Shown piece after piece: positions 41,655 to 52,846 of a stretch of DNA of 64,000 nt (position 1 is the stretch's first letter; every line of letters starts with the position of its first letter). Source of the DNA: Betaproteobacteria bacterium (lineage in GTDB: Bacteria > Pseudomonadota > Gammaproteobacteria > Burkholderiales > UBA3065); assembly GCA_027490755.1 (NCBI GenBank), contig JAIXXL010000047.1, positions 248,001 to 312,000 of the forward strand. The letters are read 5' to 3'. The translations under genes were made by a program, and so were the position numbers. A model generated the notes under the pieces. That model did no database searches. It had not been told where the DNA came from and saw only the letters and a list, made by a program, of their open reading frames with translations.

Positions 41655-42262
41655 GCCTGCCGGCTGTAGCACCCGCGCTGCGTACTGCCAGCCTGCTGGC
41701 GGCAGCAGCTCTGTTGTCGGCCTGCGCAGGACTGCCACGAACAGCATCAATGGCAGCAGACGCCGCGCCCCTCACCTTCAGCATGAACGGCCGCCTGCTC
41801 GCCAGCGACGGCAGCCGCCGCTTCAGCGCGACGCTGCGCTGGTCGCAGGGTGGTGTCAGCCGCATCCTGCTCACCACGCCACTCGGGCAGGCCTTGGCCG
41901 CGATCGATGTCGACGCCGCTGGCGCCCGCCTGACCGCAGCCGATGGCCGCACCTTCACCGCTGGCAGCCTGTCGGAACTGGCGCGACGCGGACTCGGCCT
42001 GTCGCTGCCGCTGGAGCATCTGCCGTGGTGGATGACCGGCCAAGGTGCGCCCGGCAGCCCGTCAGTGGCCGATGCCGACGGCGGCTTCTCGCAGCACGGC
42101 TGGACCGTTCGCTATGACGGGCGCGACCCCCGCGGCCGGCCGCTGCGCATCGACGCCGAGTGCAACAGTGGCTGCGGCAGCGCACAGGCCGGCTCAGAAC
42201 CGGGTGCACGATCTGGCCCGCTCAGCGTCCGCCTGATCATCGACCAGTGGCTGGAACCCTGA
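41651..42262 (+). CDS. lolB: Outer-membrane lipoprotein receptor LolB
   Basis: LolB takes lipoproteins from LolA and inserts them into the outer membrane. The mature part contains FSMNGRLLASDGSRRFSATL and LPWWMTGQGAPG. A signal peptide with lipobox LLSACAG is encoded upstream of the first ATG-like codon. The only start that includes the full signal is CTG 41651, overlapping the stop of the previous gene (CTGA). TTG 41714 would remove the signal. With CTG the protein is 203 residues, the family size. The start codon is uncertain, the identity less so. Confidence 0.82.
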   Translation: MSLPAVAPALRTASLLAAAALLSACAGLPRTASMAADAAPLTFSMNGRLLASDGSRRFSATLRWSQGGVSRILLTTPLGQALAAIDVDAAGARLTAADGRTFTAGSLSELARRGLGLSLPLEHLPWWMTGQGAPGSPSVADADGGFSQHGWTVRYDGRDPRGRPLRIDAECNSGCGSAQAGSEPGARSGPLSVRLIIDQWLEP

Positions 42263-42306
42263 ACCCGCCCTCCCCCACCTTGCCCATCCCGGCCGCAGAC
42301 CAGTGC

Positions 42307-43149
42307 GTGTCGGGCATACGGCACAGTTTGCCGGCGCCGGCGAAGCTCAACCTGTTCCTGCACGTGACCGGACGCCGCGCCGACGGCTACCACCACCTGC
42401 AGACCCTGTTCCGCCTTATCGACCATGGCGACACGGTGCATCTGGAGGTGCGCAACGATGGTGCGGTGGTGCGTGAGAACGCGCTGCCCGGCGTCGCCCC
42501 GGAGCACGACCTGACGGTGCGCGCGGCGCTGGCGCTGCAGGCCGCCAGCGGCTGCCGCCTGGGCGCCACGATCGGACTGACCAAGCGCCTGCCGATGGGC
42601 GGCGGGCTGGGTGGTGGCAGCTCAGACGCCGCCACCGTGCTGCTCGGGCTGAACCGGCTGTGGGGCCTGAACTGGTCGCGCCACAGACTGCTCGAGCTGG
42701 CGCTGCCGCTGGGCGCCGACGTGCCGGTGTTCGTGTTCGGCCGCAACGCTTGGGCCGAGGGTGTCGGCGAGCAGCTGCAGGCGGTCGACCTGCCGCCGGC
42801 CTGGTACGTGGTGCTGACGCCGTCGCGCGGGGTCTCCACCGCAGCCGTGTTCGGGTCTTCCGAATTGACACGCAACCACCCGGCCATCACAATACGCGCC
42901 TTTTTCGAGGGGCTGACGGGCAACGACCTTCAGGCCGTGGCCACCGGTCTCGAGCCGGAGATCGCCGGGCACCTCGAATGGCTCTCGCAGTTTGGCAAGC
43001 CGCTGATGTCCGGATCCGGATCCAGCGTGTTCGTCGAACTTGCCAGCGCCGAAGATGCCGAACGCGTGCTTCAGTTGTCGCGTCCGCATCGCAACGGTTT
43101 TGCCGCGCAGGGGCTGGATCTTCATCCACTGCACGGTTGGGCTGAATAG
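42307..43149 (+). CDS. ispE: 4-diphosphocytidyl-2-C-methyl-D-erythritol kinase
   Basis: IspE phosphorylates CDP-methylerythritol in the non-mevalonate isoprenoid pathway, which also supplies carotenoids and the bacteriochlorophyll tail. The GHMP kinase motifs are PAKLNLFLHVTGRRADGYHH at the N-terminus, LPMGGGLGGGSSDAATVL (ATP loop) and PLMSGSGSSVF near the end. GTG 42307 gives 280 residues, close to E. coli IspE; an in-frame GTG at 42247 overlapping lolB is possible. It is followed by tRNA-Gln and prs. Confidence 0.93.
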   Translation: MSGIRHSLPAPAKLNLFLHVTGRRADGYHHLQTLFRLIDHGDTVHLEVRNDGAVVRENALPGVAPEHDLTVRAALALQAASGCRLGATIGLTKRLPMGGGLGGGSSDAATVLLGLNRLWGLNWSRHRLLELALPLGADVPVFVFGRNAWAEGVGEQLQAVDLPPAWYVVLTPSRGVSTAAVFGSSELTRNHPAITIRAFFEGLTGNDLQAVATGLEPEIAGHLEWLSQFGKPLMSGSGSSVFVELASAEDAERVLQLSRPHRNGFAAQGLDLHPLHGWAE

Positions 43150-43163
43150 CCCGTACCAGTCAC

Positions 43164-43238
43164 TGGGGAGTCGCCAAGTGGTAAGGCACCGGATTTTGAT
43201 TCCGGCATTCGTAGGTTCGATCCCTACCTCCCCAGCCA
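43164..43238 (+). tRNA. tRNA-Gln (UUG)
   Basis: Full cloverleaf with encoded CCA. The acceptor stem is TGGGGAG/CTCCCCA and the anticodon loop is TTTTGAT, giving anticodon TTG. It lies between ispE and prs, the conserved position for this tRNA in gammaproteobacteria. Confidence 0.96.
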
Positions 43239-43286
43239 GAACCCCTTCGGCACCGCGGTGCCGGTGACGTTGCGGAGAACGCCAGC

Positions 43287-44237
43287 GTGTCGCTTGAATC
43301 CCTGATGGTGTTTGCCGGCAACGCCAACCCGTTGCTCGCCTCGGCAGTCGTGCAGAACCTCGGGATCTCCCTTGGCCGCGCCCAGGTGGGCCGCTTCTCC
43401 GATGGCGAGGTCATGGTCGAGCTGCTGGAGAACGTCCGCGGCAAGGACGTCTTCGTGCTGCAGTCCACCTGCGCGCCGACCAACGACAACCTGATGGAGC
43501 TGATGATCATGGTCGACGCGCTGCGACGCGCCTCGGCCGGCCGCATCACTGCCGCCATCCCCTATTTCGGCTACGCCCGCCAGGACCGCCGCCCGCGCTC
43601 GGCGCGCGTCGCCATCTCGGCGCGCCTGGTCGCCAACATGCTCTCCAGCGCCGGCGTCGACCGCGTGCTGACCATGGACCTGCACTCCGACCAGATCCAG
43701 GGCTTCTTCGACATCCCAGTCGACAACATCTACGCCACGCCGGTGCTGCTCAAGCATCTGCAGCAACAGAACCACCCGGACCTGATCGTAGTTTCGCCTG
43801 ACGTCGGTGGCGTGGTGCGGGCACGCGCCATCGCCAAGCAGCTCTGCTGTGACCTCGCCATCATCGACAAGCGCCGGCCGCGCCCCAACGTCGCCGAGGT
43901 GATGCACATCATCGGCGAGATCGAGGGCCGCACCTGCGTGATCATGGACGACATGGTCGACACCGCCAACACGCTGTGCCAAGCCGCCGCCGCACTCAAG
44001 GAGCGCGGTGCCGCCAAGGTTCTGGCCTACGCCACCCACCCGGTGCTGTCGGGCCCGGCCATCGAACGCATCAGCCGCTCGCACCTCGACCAGCTGGTGG
44101 TGACCGACACCATTCCGCTGTCGCCGGCCGCCGAGGCCTGCGACCGCATCACGCAGTTGTCGTGTGCCGATCTGCTGGCAGAGACCATCCGCCGCATCAG
44201 CAACGAAGATTCCGTCAGCTCGCTGTTCACCGAATAG
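43287..44237 (+). CDS. prs: Ribose-phosphate pyrophosphokinase
   Basis: This 316-residue enzyme makes PRPP from ribose 5-phosphate and ATP. It has [15 protein letters not shown] at the N-terminus, [11 protein letters not shown] (ATP flap), and the PRPP-binding loop [15 protein letters not shown]. It starts at GTG 43287 with GGAG upstream. Family length is exact. Confidence 0.96.
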   Translation: MSLESLMVFAGNANPLLASAVVQNLGISLGRAQVGRFSDGEVMVELLENVRGKDVFVLQSTCAPTNDNLMELMIMVDALRRASAGRITAAIPYFGYARQDRRPRSARVAISARLVANMLSSAGVDRVLTMDLHSDQIQGFFDIPVDNIYATPVLLKHLQQQNHPDLIVVSPDVGGVVRARAIAKQLCCDLAIIDKRRPRPNVAEVMHIIGEIEGRTCVIMDDMVDTANTLCQAAAALKERGAAKVLAYATHPVLSGPAIERISRSHLDQLVVTDTIPLSPAAEACDRITQLSCADLLAETIRRISNEDSVSSLFTE

Positions 44238-44331
44238 CGCGCCGGCAGACCCGCCCGCAAGGGCACTCGAACCCGGCTGGTCGCGGTCGGGACCCAAGCA
44301 GTTTCAACCTACAGCAGTACCGGAGATTCAA

Positions 44332-44958
44332 ATGACCATCGAATTCATCGCATTCAACCGCACCATGCAGGGCACCGGAGCGAGCCGCCGCCTGCGTCGT
44401 GCGAACAAGGTGCCGGGCATCGTCTACGGCGGACACAAGGACGCCGTGGCCATCGAACTGGACCACAACGCCCTCTATTACGCGCTCCAGGAAGAGTCCT
44501 TCCACGCCTCGGTCCTGACCATGTCGCTCGACGGCAAGAAGGAACCGGTGCTGCTGCGTGATTACCAGATGCACCCGTTCCGCCAGCAGGTCATGCACAT
44601 CGACTTCCAGCGCGTCGCCGCTGGCGAGAAGATCCACATGAAGGTGCCGCTGCACTTCACCGGCGAAGAGCTGGCACCGGGCATCAAGCTGCAGGGCGGC
44701 AAGATCAGCCACGTCGTGCTCGAGCTCGACGTCTCCTGCCTGCCGGAGAAGCTGCCGGAGTTCATCAGCGTCGACCTGAGCGGCCTGAGCGCCGGACAGT
44801 CGGTCCACCTGGCCGACCTGAAGCTGCCGGACGGCGTCGAGAGCACCGCGCTGCGTCACGGTGACAACGCCGTGGTCGCGCTCTGCATGTCGCCGCGTGG
44901 CGGCGCTGCTGACGAAGGCGAAGCAGCTGCCGGGGGTGGCGAGACTGCAGCCGAGTAA
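44332..44958 (+). CDS. rplY: 50S ribosomal protein L25/general stress protein Ctc
   Basis: The 208-residue protein has the L25 5S-rRNA-binding domain (residues 1-95; [20 protein letters not shown] and [19 protein letters not shown]) and the TL5/CTC C-terminal beta domain, ending in an alanine/glutamate-rich tail. ATG 44332 is used. A strong terminator follows, so it closes the prs transcript. Confidence 0.95.
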   Translation: MTIEFIAFNRTMQGTGASRRLRRANKVPGIVYGGHKDAVAIELDHNALYYALQEESFHASVLTMSLDGKKEPVLLRDYQMHPFRQQVMHIDFQRVAAGEKIHMKVPLHFTGEELAPGIKLQGGKISHVVLELDVSCLPEKLPEFISVDLSGLSAGQSVHLADLKLPDGVESTALRHGDNAVVALCMSPRGGAADEGEAAAGGGETAAE

Positions 44959-44980
44959 GCTGCGCATCGCCCCCGACGAG

Positions 44981-45008
44981 AAGCCCGTCGCGTACGGGCT
45001 TTTTGTTT
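44981..45008 (+). terminator. Rho-independent terminator after rplY
   Basis: The stem AAGCCCGT (44981-44988) and ACGGGCTT (44994-45001) with a five-base loop is followed by TTTTGTTT. It lies 22 bases after the rplY stop and 34 bases before pth. Confidence 0.9.
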
Positions 45009-45042
45009 GAGGCGACCGGACGCCGACCAGGACCACCCAACC

Positions 45043-45630
45043 GTGACGACCCCCATCCGCCTTGTCGCCGGTCTCGGCAACCCGGGCCGCGAATACGCCG
45101 CCACCCGGCACAACGCCGGCTTCTGGTGGCTCGACCAGCTTGCCGCGGAAATGGGTGGGCGATGGTCGGCCGAGGGCAAGTTCGCCGGCCAGGTGGCCAA
45201 GGTGCGCGGGTCAGAGGGCGACTTGTGGCTGCTCAAGCCGGACACCTTCATGAACCGCAGCGGCCAGGCGGTCGGCGCGCTCGCGCGCTTCTACAAGATT
45301 GCGCCGGCCGAGGTACTGGTGGTTCATGACGAGCTCGACCTGCCGCCCGGCACCGCGCGCCTCAAGCTGGGCGGCGGCCACGGCGGCCACAACGGACTCA
45401 AGGACATCGACGCACAGCTGGGCCGCGACTACTGGCGGCTACGGCTGGGCATCGGCCACCCCGGCGACCGCGAAAAGGTCACCGGCTTTGTGCTTGACCG
45501 CCCCTCCTGCGCCGAAGAAGACGGCATCGAGCTGGCCATGCGCCGCGCGCTCGACGTGTGGCCCGAGATGGCCCGCGGCGACTTCGAGAAGGCGATGATG
45601 CAACTGCACACCCACAAGGAAACACCATGA
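45043..45630 (+). CDS. pth: Peptidyl-tRNA hydrolase
   Basis: This 195-residue enzyme frees tRNA from peptidyl-tRNA. Motifs are [20 protein letters not shown] (with the catalytic His), [15 protein letters not shown] and [11 protein letters not shown], then [16 protein letters not shown] 45043 is preferred over TTG 45007, which lies inside the terminator tail. It overlaps ychF as ATGA. Confidence 0.95.
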   Translation: MTTPIRLVAGLGNPGREYAATRHNAGFWWLDQLAAEMGGRWSAEGKFAGQVAKVRGSEGDLWLLKPDTFMNRSGQAVGALARFYKIAPAEVLVVHDELDLPPGTARLKLGGGHGGHNGLKDIDAQLGRDYWRLRLGIGHPGDREKVTGFVLDRPSCAEEDGIELAMRRALDVWPEMARGDFEKAMMQLHTHKETP

Positions 45631-46718
45631 GCCTCCAATGCGGCATCGTCGGCCTGCCGAACGTCGGCAAGTCGACCCTGTTCAACGCCCTGACCAAGGC
45701 CGGCATCGCCGCCGAGAACTACCCGTTCTGCACCATCGAGCCCAACGTCGGCATCGTCGAGGTGCCCGACCCGCGGCTGCAAAAGCTGGCCGCCATGGTC
45801 AAGCCGCAAAAGATCCAGCCCGCTATCGTCGAGTTCGTCGACATCGCCGGCCTGGTGGCAGGCGCCAGCAAGGGCGAGGGCCTGGGCAACCAGTTCCTCG
45901 CCAACATCCGCGAGACCGACGCCATCGTCAACGTGGTGCGCTGCTTCGAGGACGCCAACGTGGTGCACGTGAACGGCCGCGTCGACCCGATCGCCGACAT
46001 CGAGACCATCGTGACTGAATTGGCCTTGGCGGACCTGGCGAGCGTGGAGAAGGCCATCGTCCGCGACGGCAAGAAGGCCAAGAGCGGCGACAAGGAGGCG
46101 CAAAAGCTGGTCGCCGTGCTGGAGAAGCTTGTTCCGCACCTTAACGAGGGGAAGCCGGCGCGCACGCTGGCGCTGTCCGACGACGAGAAGGTGCTGGCCA
46201 AGCCGCTGTGCCTGCTCACCATCAAGCCGGCCATGTACGTGGCCAACGTGGATGAGTCGGGCTTTGACAACAACCCGCTGCTCGACCGCCTGCGCGAACA
46301 CGCAGCCAAGGAAGGCGCGCCGGTTGTGGCCCTGTGCGCCAAGCTGGAGGCGGAACTGGCCGACCTTGACGACGAGGACAAGCTGGCCTTCCTCGCCGAC
46401 CTCGGCCTGGAGGAGCCGGGACTCGACCGCCTGATCAGGGCCGGTTATGACCTGCTGGGGCTGCAGACCTACTTCACCGCCGGGGTCAAGGAGGTGCGGG
46501 CCTGGACCATCCACAAGGGCGACACCGCGCCGCAGGCCGCCGGCGTCATCCACACCGACTTCGAGAAGGGCTTCATCCGCGCGCAGACCATCGGCTTTGA
46601 GGACTTTGTCGCGCACGGTGGCGAGCAGGGCGCCAAGGAAGCGGGCAAGATGCGCGCCGAGGGCAAGGATTACGTGGTCAAGGACGGCGACGTGATGAAC
46701 TTCCTGTTCAACGTCTAG
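45627..46718 (+). CDS. ychF: Ribosome-binding ATPase YchF
   Basis: This 363-residue Obg-family P-loop protein has the G1 loop [17 protein letters not shown], the switch region [17 protein letters not shown] and a C-terminal TGS domain ending [13 protein letters not shown]. It binds ribosomes and ATP and is linked to oxidative stress. ATG 45627 overlaps the pth stop. Confidence 0.96.
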   Translation: MSLQCGIVGLPNVGKSTLFNALTKAGIAAENYPFCTIEPNVGIVEVPDPRLQKLAAMVKPQKIQPAIVEFVDIAGLVAGASKGEGLGNQFLANIRETDAIVNVVRCFEDANVVHVNGRVDPIADIETIVTELALADLASVEKAIVRDGKKAKSGDKEAQKLVAVLEKLVPHLNEGKPARTLALSDDEKVLAKPLCLLTIKPAMYVANVDESGFDNNPLLDRLREHAAKEGAPVVALCAKLEAELADLDDEDKLAFLADLGLEEPGLDRLIRAGYDLLGLQTYFTAGVKEVRAWTIHKGDTAPQAAGVIHTDFEKGFIRAQTIGFEDFVAHGGEQGAKEAGKMRAEGKDYVVKDGDVMNFLFNV

Positions 46719-46785
46719 GCGGCTGCCGGCAGTCCATGTGGCTGCCGGCGCAGAATCGGGGCTCCGCAAGACCAAGGAGCCGCGC

Positions 46786-47232
46786 ATGCCCCCGAACCCC
46801 CAAGACCAGGAATTGCTCAGCCGACTACGCGAGCACCGGCAGTGGCACCGTGTCCGCCGCGCCCCCAGCCAACAGCACGAACTGCCCTCGCTCACCTTCG
46901 GCCAGCGCGTCGCCGACCGGGTGGCGGCAACGGTCGGATCGTGGACCTTCATCCTCGTCCAGAGCACGATGATCGCCGGCTGGATCGCGTGGAATACGGG
47001 CAGGGGTGATGCCTTCGACCCTTACCCCTACATCCTCCTCAACCTGGTGCTGTCGTTCCAGGCCGCCTACACCGCACCGGCGATCATGATGAGCCAGAAC
47101 CGGATGGCCGAGACCGACCGCCGGCATGCCGAGAACGACTACGAGGTGAACGTGAAGGCGGAACTGGAGATCGAGCTGCTCAACGACAAGGTCGATCGCC
47201 TGCTGGCGCTGCTGGACGCAAAAAGGCCCTGA
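46786..47232 (+). CDS. DUF1003-family membrane protein
   Basis: The 148-residue protein has two membrane helices (VGSWTFILVQSTMIAGWIAW and PYILLNLVLSFQAAYTAPAI), then the family motif MMSQNRMAETDR and a coiled-coil C-terminus (NVKAELEIELLNDKVDRLLA). ATG 46786 with AAGGAG is clear. The function of the family is unknown. Confidence 0.85.
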   Translation: MPPNPQDQELLSRLREHRQWHRVRRAPSQQHELPSLTFGQRVADRVAATVGSWTFILVQSTMIAGWIAWNTGRGDAFDPYPYILLNLVLSFQAAYTAPAIMMSQNRMAETDRRHAENDYEVNVKAELEIELLNDKVDRLLALLDAKRP

Positions 47233-47310
47233 ACTGGACGCGGTCTTTGGAGTTCCGCAGAATGCGGCGGGCCGCACACGCGACACAGACGATCAACGGG
47301 GGAGAGGTTC

Positions 47311-48948
<1,638 letters not shown>

Positions 48949-49039
48949 GGCCTTTGATGCCCAGGGCCTGTTGCCCGAGCGCCTCTTTAGCTACTTGTTT
49001 TCCAACGGCCTTTGAGATTTCGCATTGACCGGCCCAAAG

Positions 49040-49948
49040 ATGAAACCCCGTGATTTGATCCGCAGTTGTATCCAGTCCGACTTGCCGGGTATCGAGATCG
49101 GACCAGGTTTCAACCCGCTTGCGCCCAAGAGAGACGGCTACCGCACAACGACCATTGACGTCACCAATACGGAGGCGCTACGCACGGCTGCGCAACGCAA
49201 GGGCATCCCATCCGAGAGGATGGCAAATCTTGAGGGCGTCGACATCGTCGGGGACGCCTGTCGAATCCTCGAGCTGATCAGGGCATCCAACTGCCCTCAG
49301 GAATACGGTTGGATCGTCAGCTCGCACAACTTCGAGCACCTCCCGAAGCCCATCAGTTTTTTTAGGGGTTGCCGAGCTTTACTGCGTGATGATGGGATTC
49401 TTGGAATGATTATTCCGGACAAGCGATTCTGCTTGGACCGCTTTCAGCCGCACACGACGGTGCATGGGGTCCTGAGGGCCCAAACGACTATGGAAGACGA
49501 GCTTGAGCCCACTTGGGCAGCCTTCCAACAGAGGTCGCTATCGGCGCACATGTTGGATGCTACGGGCTCACGCCGGATCGCTTGGTCTGATGCTACCGAC
49601 TCGCCCGATGCAATCATGGCAGGCGATTGCCGGCCTGCCTATCAAGCTCTTACAAAAAGCCTCTCATCCGGGCAGCCAACCGAGTTCCACGGACATCGTT
49701 GGCGATTTACCCCAGCGGCCTTCGAGTTGCTGATTCTCGATCTCAGAATACTTGGAATCATCGACCTGGAGATTGACGCGATGGGCTACACCTTTGGGCC
49801 TGAGTTTGGGGTTCGCATGAAGCCGGCCAAGCCTTGGCAACCTTCGCCGGAGGAGGTGACCAGACTGCGGTCCGAATTGCTGCATCGCATCGAAGACGAA
49901 CTCGCTGAGGTATCTGGGCTCTACCGGCGGCTTCAGGAGCAGCTCTAG
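49040..49948 (+). CDS. Class I SAM-dependent methyltransferase
   Basis: The protein of 302 residues has the SAM-binding turn GIEIGPGFNPLAPKRDGYRT, then DIVGDACRILEL and the methyltransferase segment WIVSSHNFEHLPKPISFFRG, ending in IPDKRFCLDRFQPH. It is probably a polysaccharide-modifying methyltransferase at the edge of the glycan region. ATG 49040 is preferred over TTG 49025. No ribosome binding site of note is seen. The acceptor sugar is unknown. Confidence 0.7.
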   Translation: MKPRDLIRSCIQSDLPGIEIGPGFNPLAPKRDGYRTTTIDVTNTEALRTAAQRKGIPSERMANLEGVDIVGDACRILELIRASNCPQEYGWIVSSHNFEHLPKPISFFRGCRALLRDDGILGMIIPDKRFCLDRFQPHTTVHGVLRAQTTMEDELEPTWAAFQQRSLSAHMLDATGSRRIAWSDATDSPDAIMAGDCRPAYQALTKSLSSGQPTEFHGHRWRFTPAAFELLILDLRILGIIDLEIDAMGYTFGPEFGVRMKPAKPWQPSPEEVTRLRSELLHRIEDELAEVSGLYRRLQEQL

Positions 49949-50033
49949 TGGGAACTGTCCCCGGCTTTACTAACCCTTCCTGTGCTGCACCGAGTGCGGG
50001 CTGTGGCCGCGACTGCCCCGGAATGGTCTACCC

Positions 50034-50993
50034 ATGACAGCTCGAACTTGGCCTCCTGGCGATGCCTCGGTCTTGGCCAACAGCGAGACAGTAGCCTTTC
50101 ATCTGGCTCACTCTATTCTGCACGGAGAGCCCTGTAGTTTCGTGCGCTTTGGTGACACTGCCGGGCGAGTCCTGGCCAGACCCTCGCCCGGAACTACCGG
50201 GTGGGAGTATTTGGAAAGATTTCTGGGTCGTGGTGTAACAACGGAGCAAATCGACTGGCTACGGAACGTAATCTTGAAAGCGGCTCGCCACTCCGAAATC
50301 ATCGGCCTGCGCAGTGACCTTCTCGGCCCCGATCTGCCGAAAGGGTTTCTTGATCTCCCCGACGACCGCATCGGGTGCGAACTCTGCTCCCTCTACCCGA
50401 TTCGAGAGGTCGAGAAGAGGGCCATGACACCCGAAAAAGCTCGCCGCCTGGCGGAAACACGTCTAGCCATTGAAAGCTTTCCAACAAGGCCGGACACCAT
50501 CTTTACCAATGCATGGATGCATGTCGATCTTGCTGAGGCCGGGTTCATCTCGGCTGTGCTGAATGGCGCTGGGTCAGTGGCGATCGTTACCTCTTCGGTT
50601 CGCAAAAACGTCGTTGGTCAGCTAGCGAGCAAGATGGGCCAACGCCTGCGCTACTTTGAATGCCCGGCTTACCCTTGGGAGGATAGGGAGTCTGGCGGTA
50701 ATCACGCTCACATATGGCGGCGCTGGCAGGACCTGCTCGCCTACATTGAGCCTTCCCGACCCGGCCAACCCCTACTGATCAGTGCAGGCATCTGGACCAA
50801 AGCAGTAGCGACGGTATTCCGCGATCGTGGCGGAGTGGCGATCGACCTTGGCTCGGTCATGGATTATCTGGATGGCGCCGCAACCCGCCCACCGGTGCTT
50901 GCCACCTATTATGGCAACCCGAAATTGGTGCCCAACCATTTGAAACTCGAGGGCATCCTGTCCAGAGAAAAGCGTCTCGAAGACTTCTGCTGA
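50034..50993 (+). CDS. GT-D-fold glycosyltransferase-like protein
   Basis: The 319-residue protein has an N-terminal CSFVRFGDTAGRVLARPSPG, resembling the RFGDGE motif of the GT-D fold (DUF1792), and a C-terminal QPLLISAGIWTKAVATVFRD followed by RGGVAIDLGSVMDYLDG, which matches the nucleotide-sugar end of that fold. The assignment rests on these two blocks. It follows the methyltransferase by 85 bases on the same strand and faces the minus-strand sulfotransferases. Confidence 0.55.
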   Translation: MTARTWPPGDASVLANSETVAFHLAHSILHGEPCSFVRFGDTAGRVLARPSPGTTGWEYLERFLGRGVTTEQIDWLRNVILKAARHSEIIGLRSDLLGPDLPKGFLDLPDDRIGCELCSLYPIREVEKRAMTPEKARRLAETRLAIESFPTRPDTIFTNAWMHVDLAEAGFISAVLNGAGSVAIVTSSVRKNVVGQLASKMGQRLRYFECPAYPWEDRESGGNHAHIWRRWQDLLAYIEPSRPGQPLLISAGIWTKAVATVFRDRGGVAIDLGSVMDYLDGAATRPPVLATYYGNPKLVPNHLKLEGILSREKRLEDFC

Positions 50994-51134
50994 TGGGGCG
51001 GCAAGAACTGCTCTGTAGCCGTCACGGCCTTCTTCCTTGGCAAAAAGGCTCGAACGTTTTTGCCGGGGTTGGCAGGTGTCTGGCAAGCCCGGGACGATTG
51101 AGGACCTCATGCTCCGACTTAAAAACAAAAGTTC

Positions 51135-51866
51135 CTAAAAGTTGCTCGTAGAATCTTTCTCGTCATTCTCCGCTTTTCGCGGGAGCGACTCCAAGGTCGA
51201 GTAATCGACCGAGATTGGGCATCTAGTTTGCCGAGCAACAATCGCGAGGCGAGCTAGAGTCCGGTATTCCATGCTAAATAGTCTCGCCAGCGCGGTACGG
51301 GCGCTCAGCGTGAGTTGCCTGTTAGAGTCTTTGGGCGACCTGTTTTCCTGCCGCTCCGGCCTGAAACCGAAGAGCCTTTCAAAGTCGCTTGCGAAATTCT
51401 CCATCGCGATGACCCCTAACAATTGATGAGGTCGCAGATGGTCGAGCAATTCATCGAGATACCAACCAAATCCCTGTTGGACATGCGCAATCAATGCCAT
51501 CATCGTGGCAATGTGACTGCTTTCTCTCTCAGTTTTATCAATCAGGCGTTCTGCAAGGTCGTGAATATCTGCGAACTGCCTCAAGAACGCATACTCGCTT
51601 TGCTGTCTCAGCATTCTGATCGCATCCTCGCCAGGGTCAGCGAGTTTGCTGGTCTCGTACAGGTAAAGCCTCCAGTTGAACGCAGACACGAATCGGGAGA
51701 CTGGATCCCGGACGAGCACCACGTAACGCTGCTGCGTCGAGAAGACCGGCCGGCTCATGTGGATATGCCCGAAGTTGTACCCACGGGATCGAAGCTCCCG
51801 GGACACGGTTCCGCCACCACACTTGCCAACGTGGATCAACTCGAACGGGGTGTCTCTCAGGATCAT
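51135..51866 (-). CDS. Sulfotransferase-family protein (PAPS-dependent)
   Basis: The 243-residue protein has a 5'-phosphosulfate loop IHVGKCGGGTVSRELRSRGY and the 3'-phosphate motif VLVRDPVSRFVSAFNWRLYL. These two are typical of carbohydrate sulfotransferases of the family 2/HS2ST-like type. It would transfer sulfate from PAPS to a sugar. Its ATG overlaps the stop of the next sulfotransferase gene (ATGA), so the two are made together. It is the last gene of a minus-strand glycan operon. Confidence 0.75.
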   Translation of the reverse strand: MILRDTPFELIHVGKCGGGTVSRELRSRGYNFGHIHMSRPVFSTQQRYVVLVRDPVSRFVSAFNWRLYLYETSKLADPGEDAIRMLRQQSEYAFLRQFADIHDLAERLIDKTERESSHIATMMALIAHVQQGFGWYLDELLDHLRPHQLLGVIAMENFASDFERLFGFRPERQENRSPKDSNRQLTLSARTALARLFSMEYRTLARLAIVARQTRCPISVDYSTLESLPRKAENDEKDSTSNF

Positions 51867-52663
51867 GATTCGAAGAAACGACTCGCGCGAACGCGCAGCG
51901 CCATGTAAATGTCGGCAGCCTTCCCGGCCAAGCCCTGTGGGTCAGCTTGGTGATGACGGAGGGCATCCTCGAAGAAGCATAATTCCGGGGCGGATGCGGC
52001 GTTAGGCAGGCCGATCTTTCGAGCGATCTTTACCGCAGCCTGATTGAATTTCAAACGATCTGACACGAACTCGACAAGCGGGCACCCACTGTGGTCATGC
52101 CATTCAAGAAGCCGTCGGTTGTAGGTCACCCAGAGCTGCAGAGCAGAGTCCCCAGTGAACTTCTGAGGGCTCCGCCGGCGCAAGGACTCGATGGTTTCCA
52201 GAGGATTGCGAAAGACACCAACCGTCTCCAGGCCGGGGAGAGCCTCGAGCCACCCTTCAAGCAGGAGCAGGAGCCTCGGGTCCTTGAAACCCCAGACCGG
52301 GACGCCCAAGAACTGCTCGACATAGAGCCTTTGCACAGCGATATGCAGATCTGTCCAAACGATGGGGCCGGGCGGCGGACTGTCCCACGAACCACCGGCT
52401 CTCTTCAAAACATCCTCATGTAGCGCCATAAGGAGCCAAGATTCCCTGTTGCCCTTGGCGTTCGATGGCGCCGCGGTATTGACGTCGCCTAGATTCAGGC
52501 CGCACTCCTGAAGGGTGCCCGCAAGCGCACTGGTCCCGCTTCGATGCATGCCCAGAATAGCGACAACCCGCTGCTGACACTCGTCGGAAGCACCGCTAGG
52601 CGTGCCCCTTGCAGGAAGGTCGCCATCATAACTGTGCGTCGCATTCGGCATCGACATCAGCAA
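51863..52663 (-). CDS. Sulfotransferase-family protein
   Basis: The 266-residue protein has a P-loop-like phosphosulfate motif VVAILGMHRSGTSALAGTLQ, then a downstream WGFKDPRLLLLLEGW and VGVFRNPLETIESLRRRSP (the 3'-phosphate site). GMHRSGTS-type proteins are sulfotransferases or related modifiers common in O-antigen and exopolysaccharide loci. It is coupled to the gene at 51135. The substrate is unknown. Confidence 0.72.
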   Translation of the reverse strand: MLMSMPNATHSYDGDLPARGTPSGASDECQQRVVAILGMHRSGTSALAGTLQECGLNLGDVNTAAPSNAKGNRESWLLMALHEDVLKRAGGSWDSPPPGPIVWTDLHIAVQRLYVEQFLGVPVWGFKDPRLLLLLEGWLEALPGLETVGVFRNPLETIESLRRRSPQKFTGDSALQLWVTYNRRLLEWHDHSGCPLVEFVSDRLKFNQAAVKIARKIGLPNAASAPELCFFEDALRHHQADPQGLAGKAADIYMALRVRASRFFES

Positions 52664-52846
52664 AGTTCTCCCATCCGCTCGAAAGGCTGGCCCCGCAAGC
52701 TTTGGTACTCCTCCAGCATCGGTCTGGCCGGTTCAGTACCGAGGGTCGTGTGGCGGCGACACCGCCGTGCAACCGCTGGGATGCGCCTTCTCCAAGCAAT
52801 CAGACCATGGGGGCAAGCTTTTGCCAGCGCGCTTAACAAACTGAAT

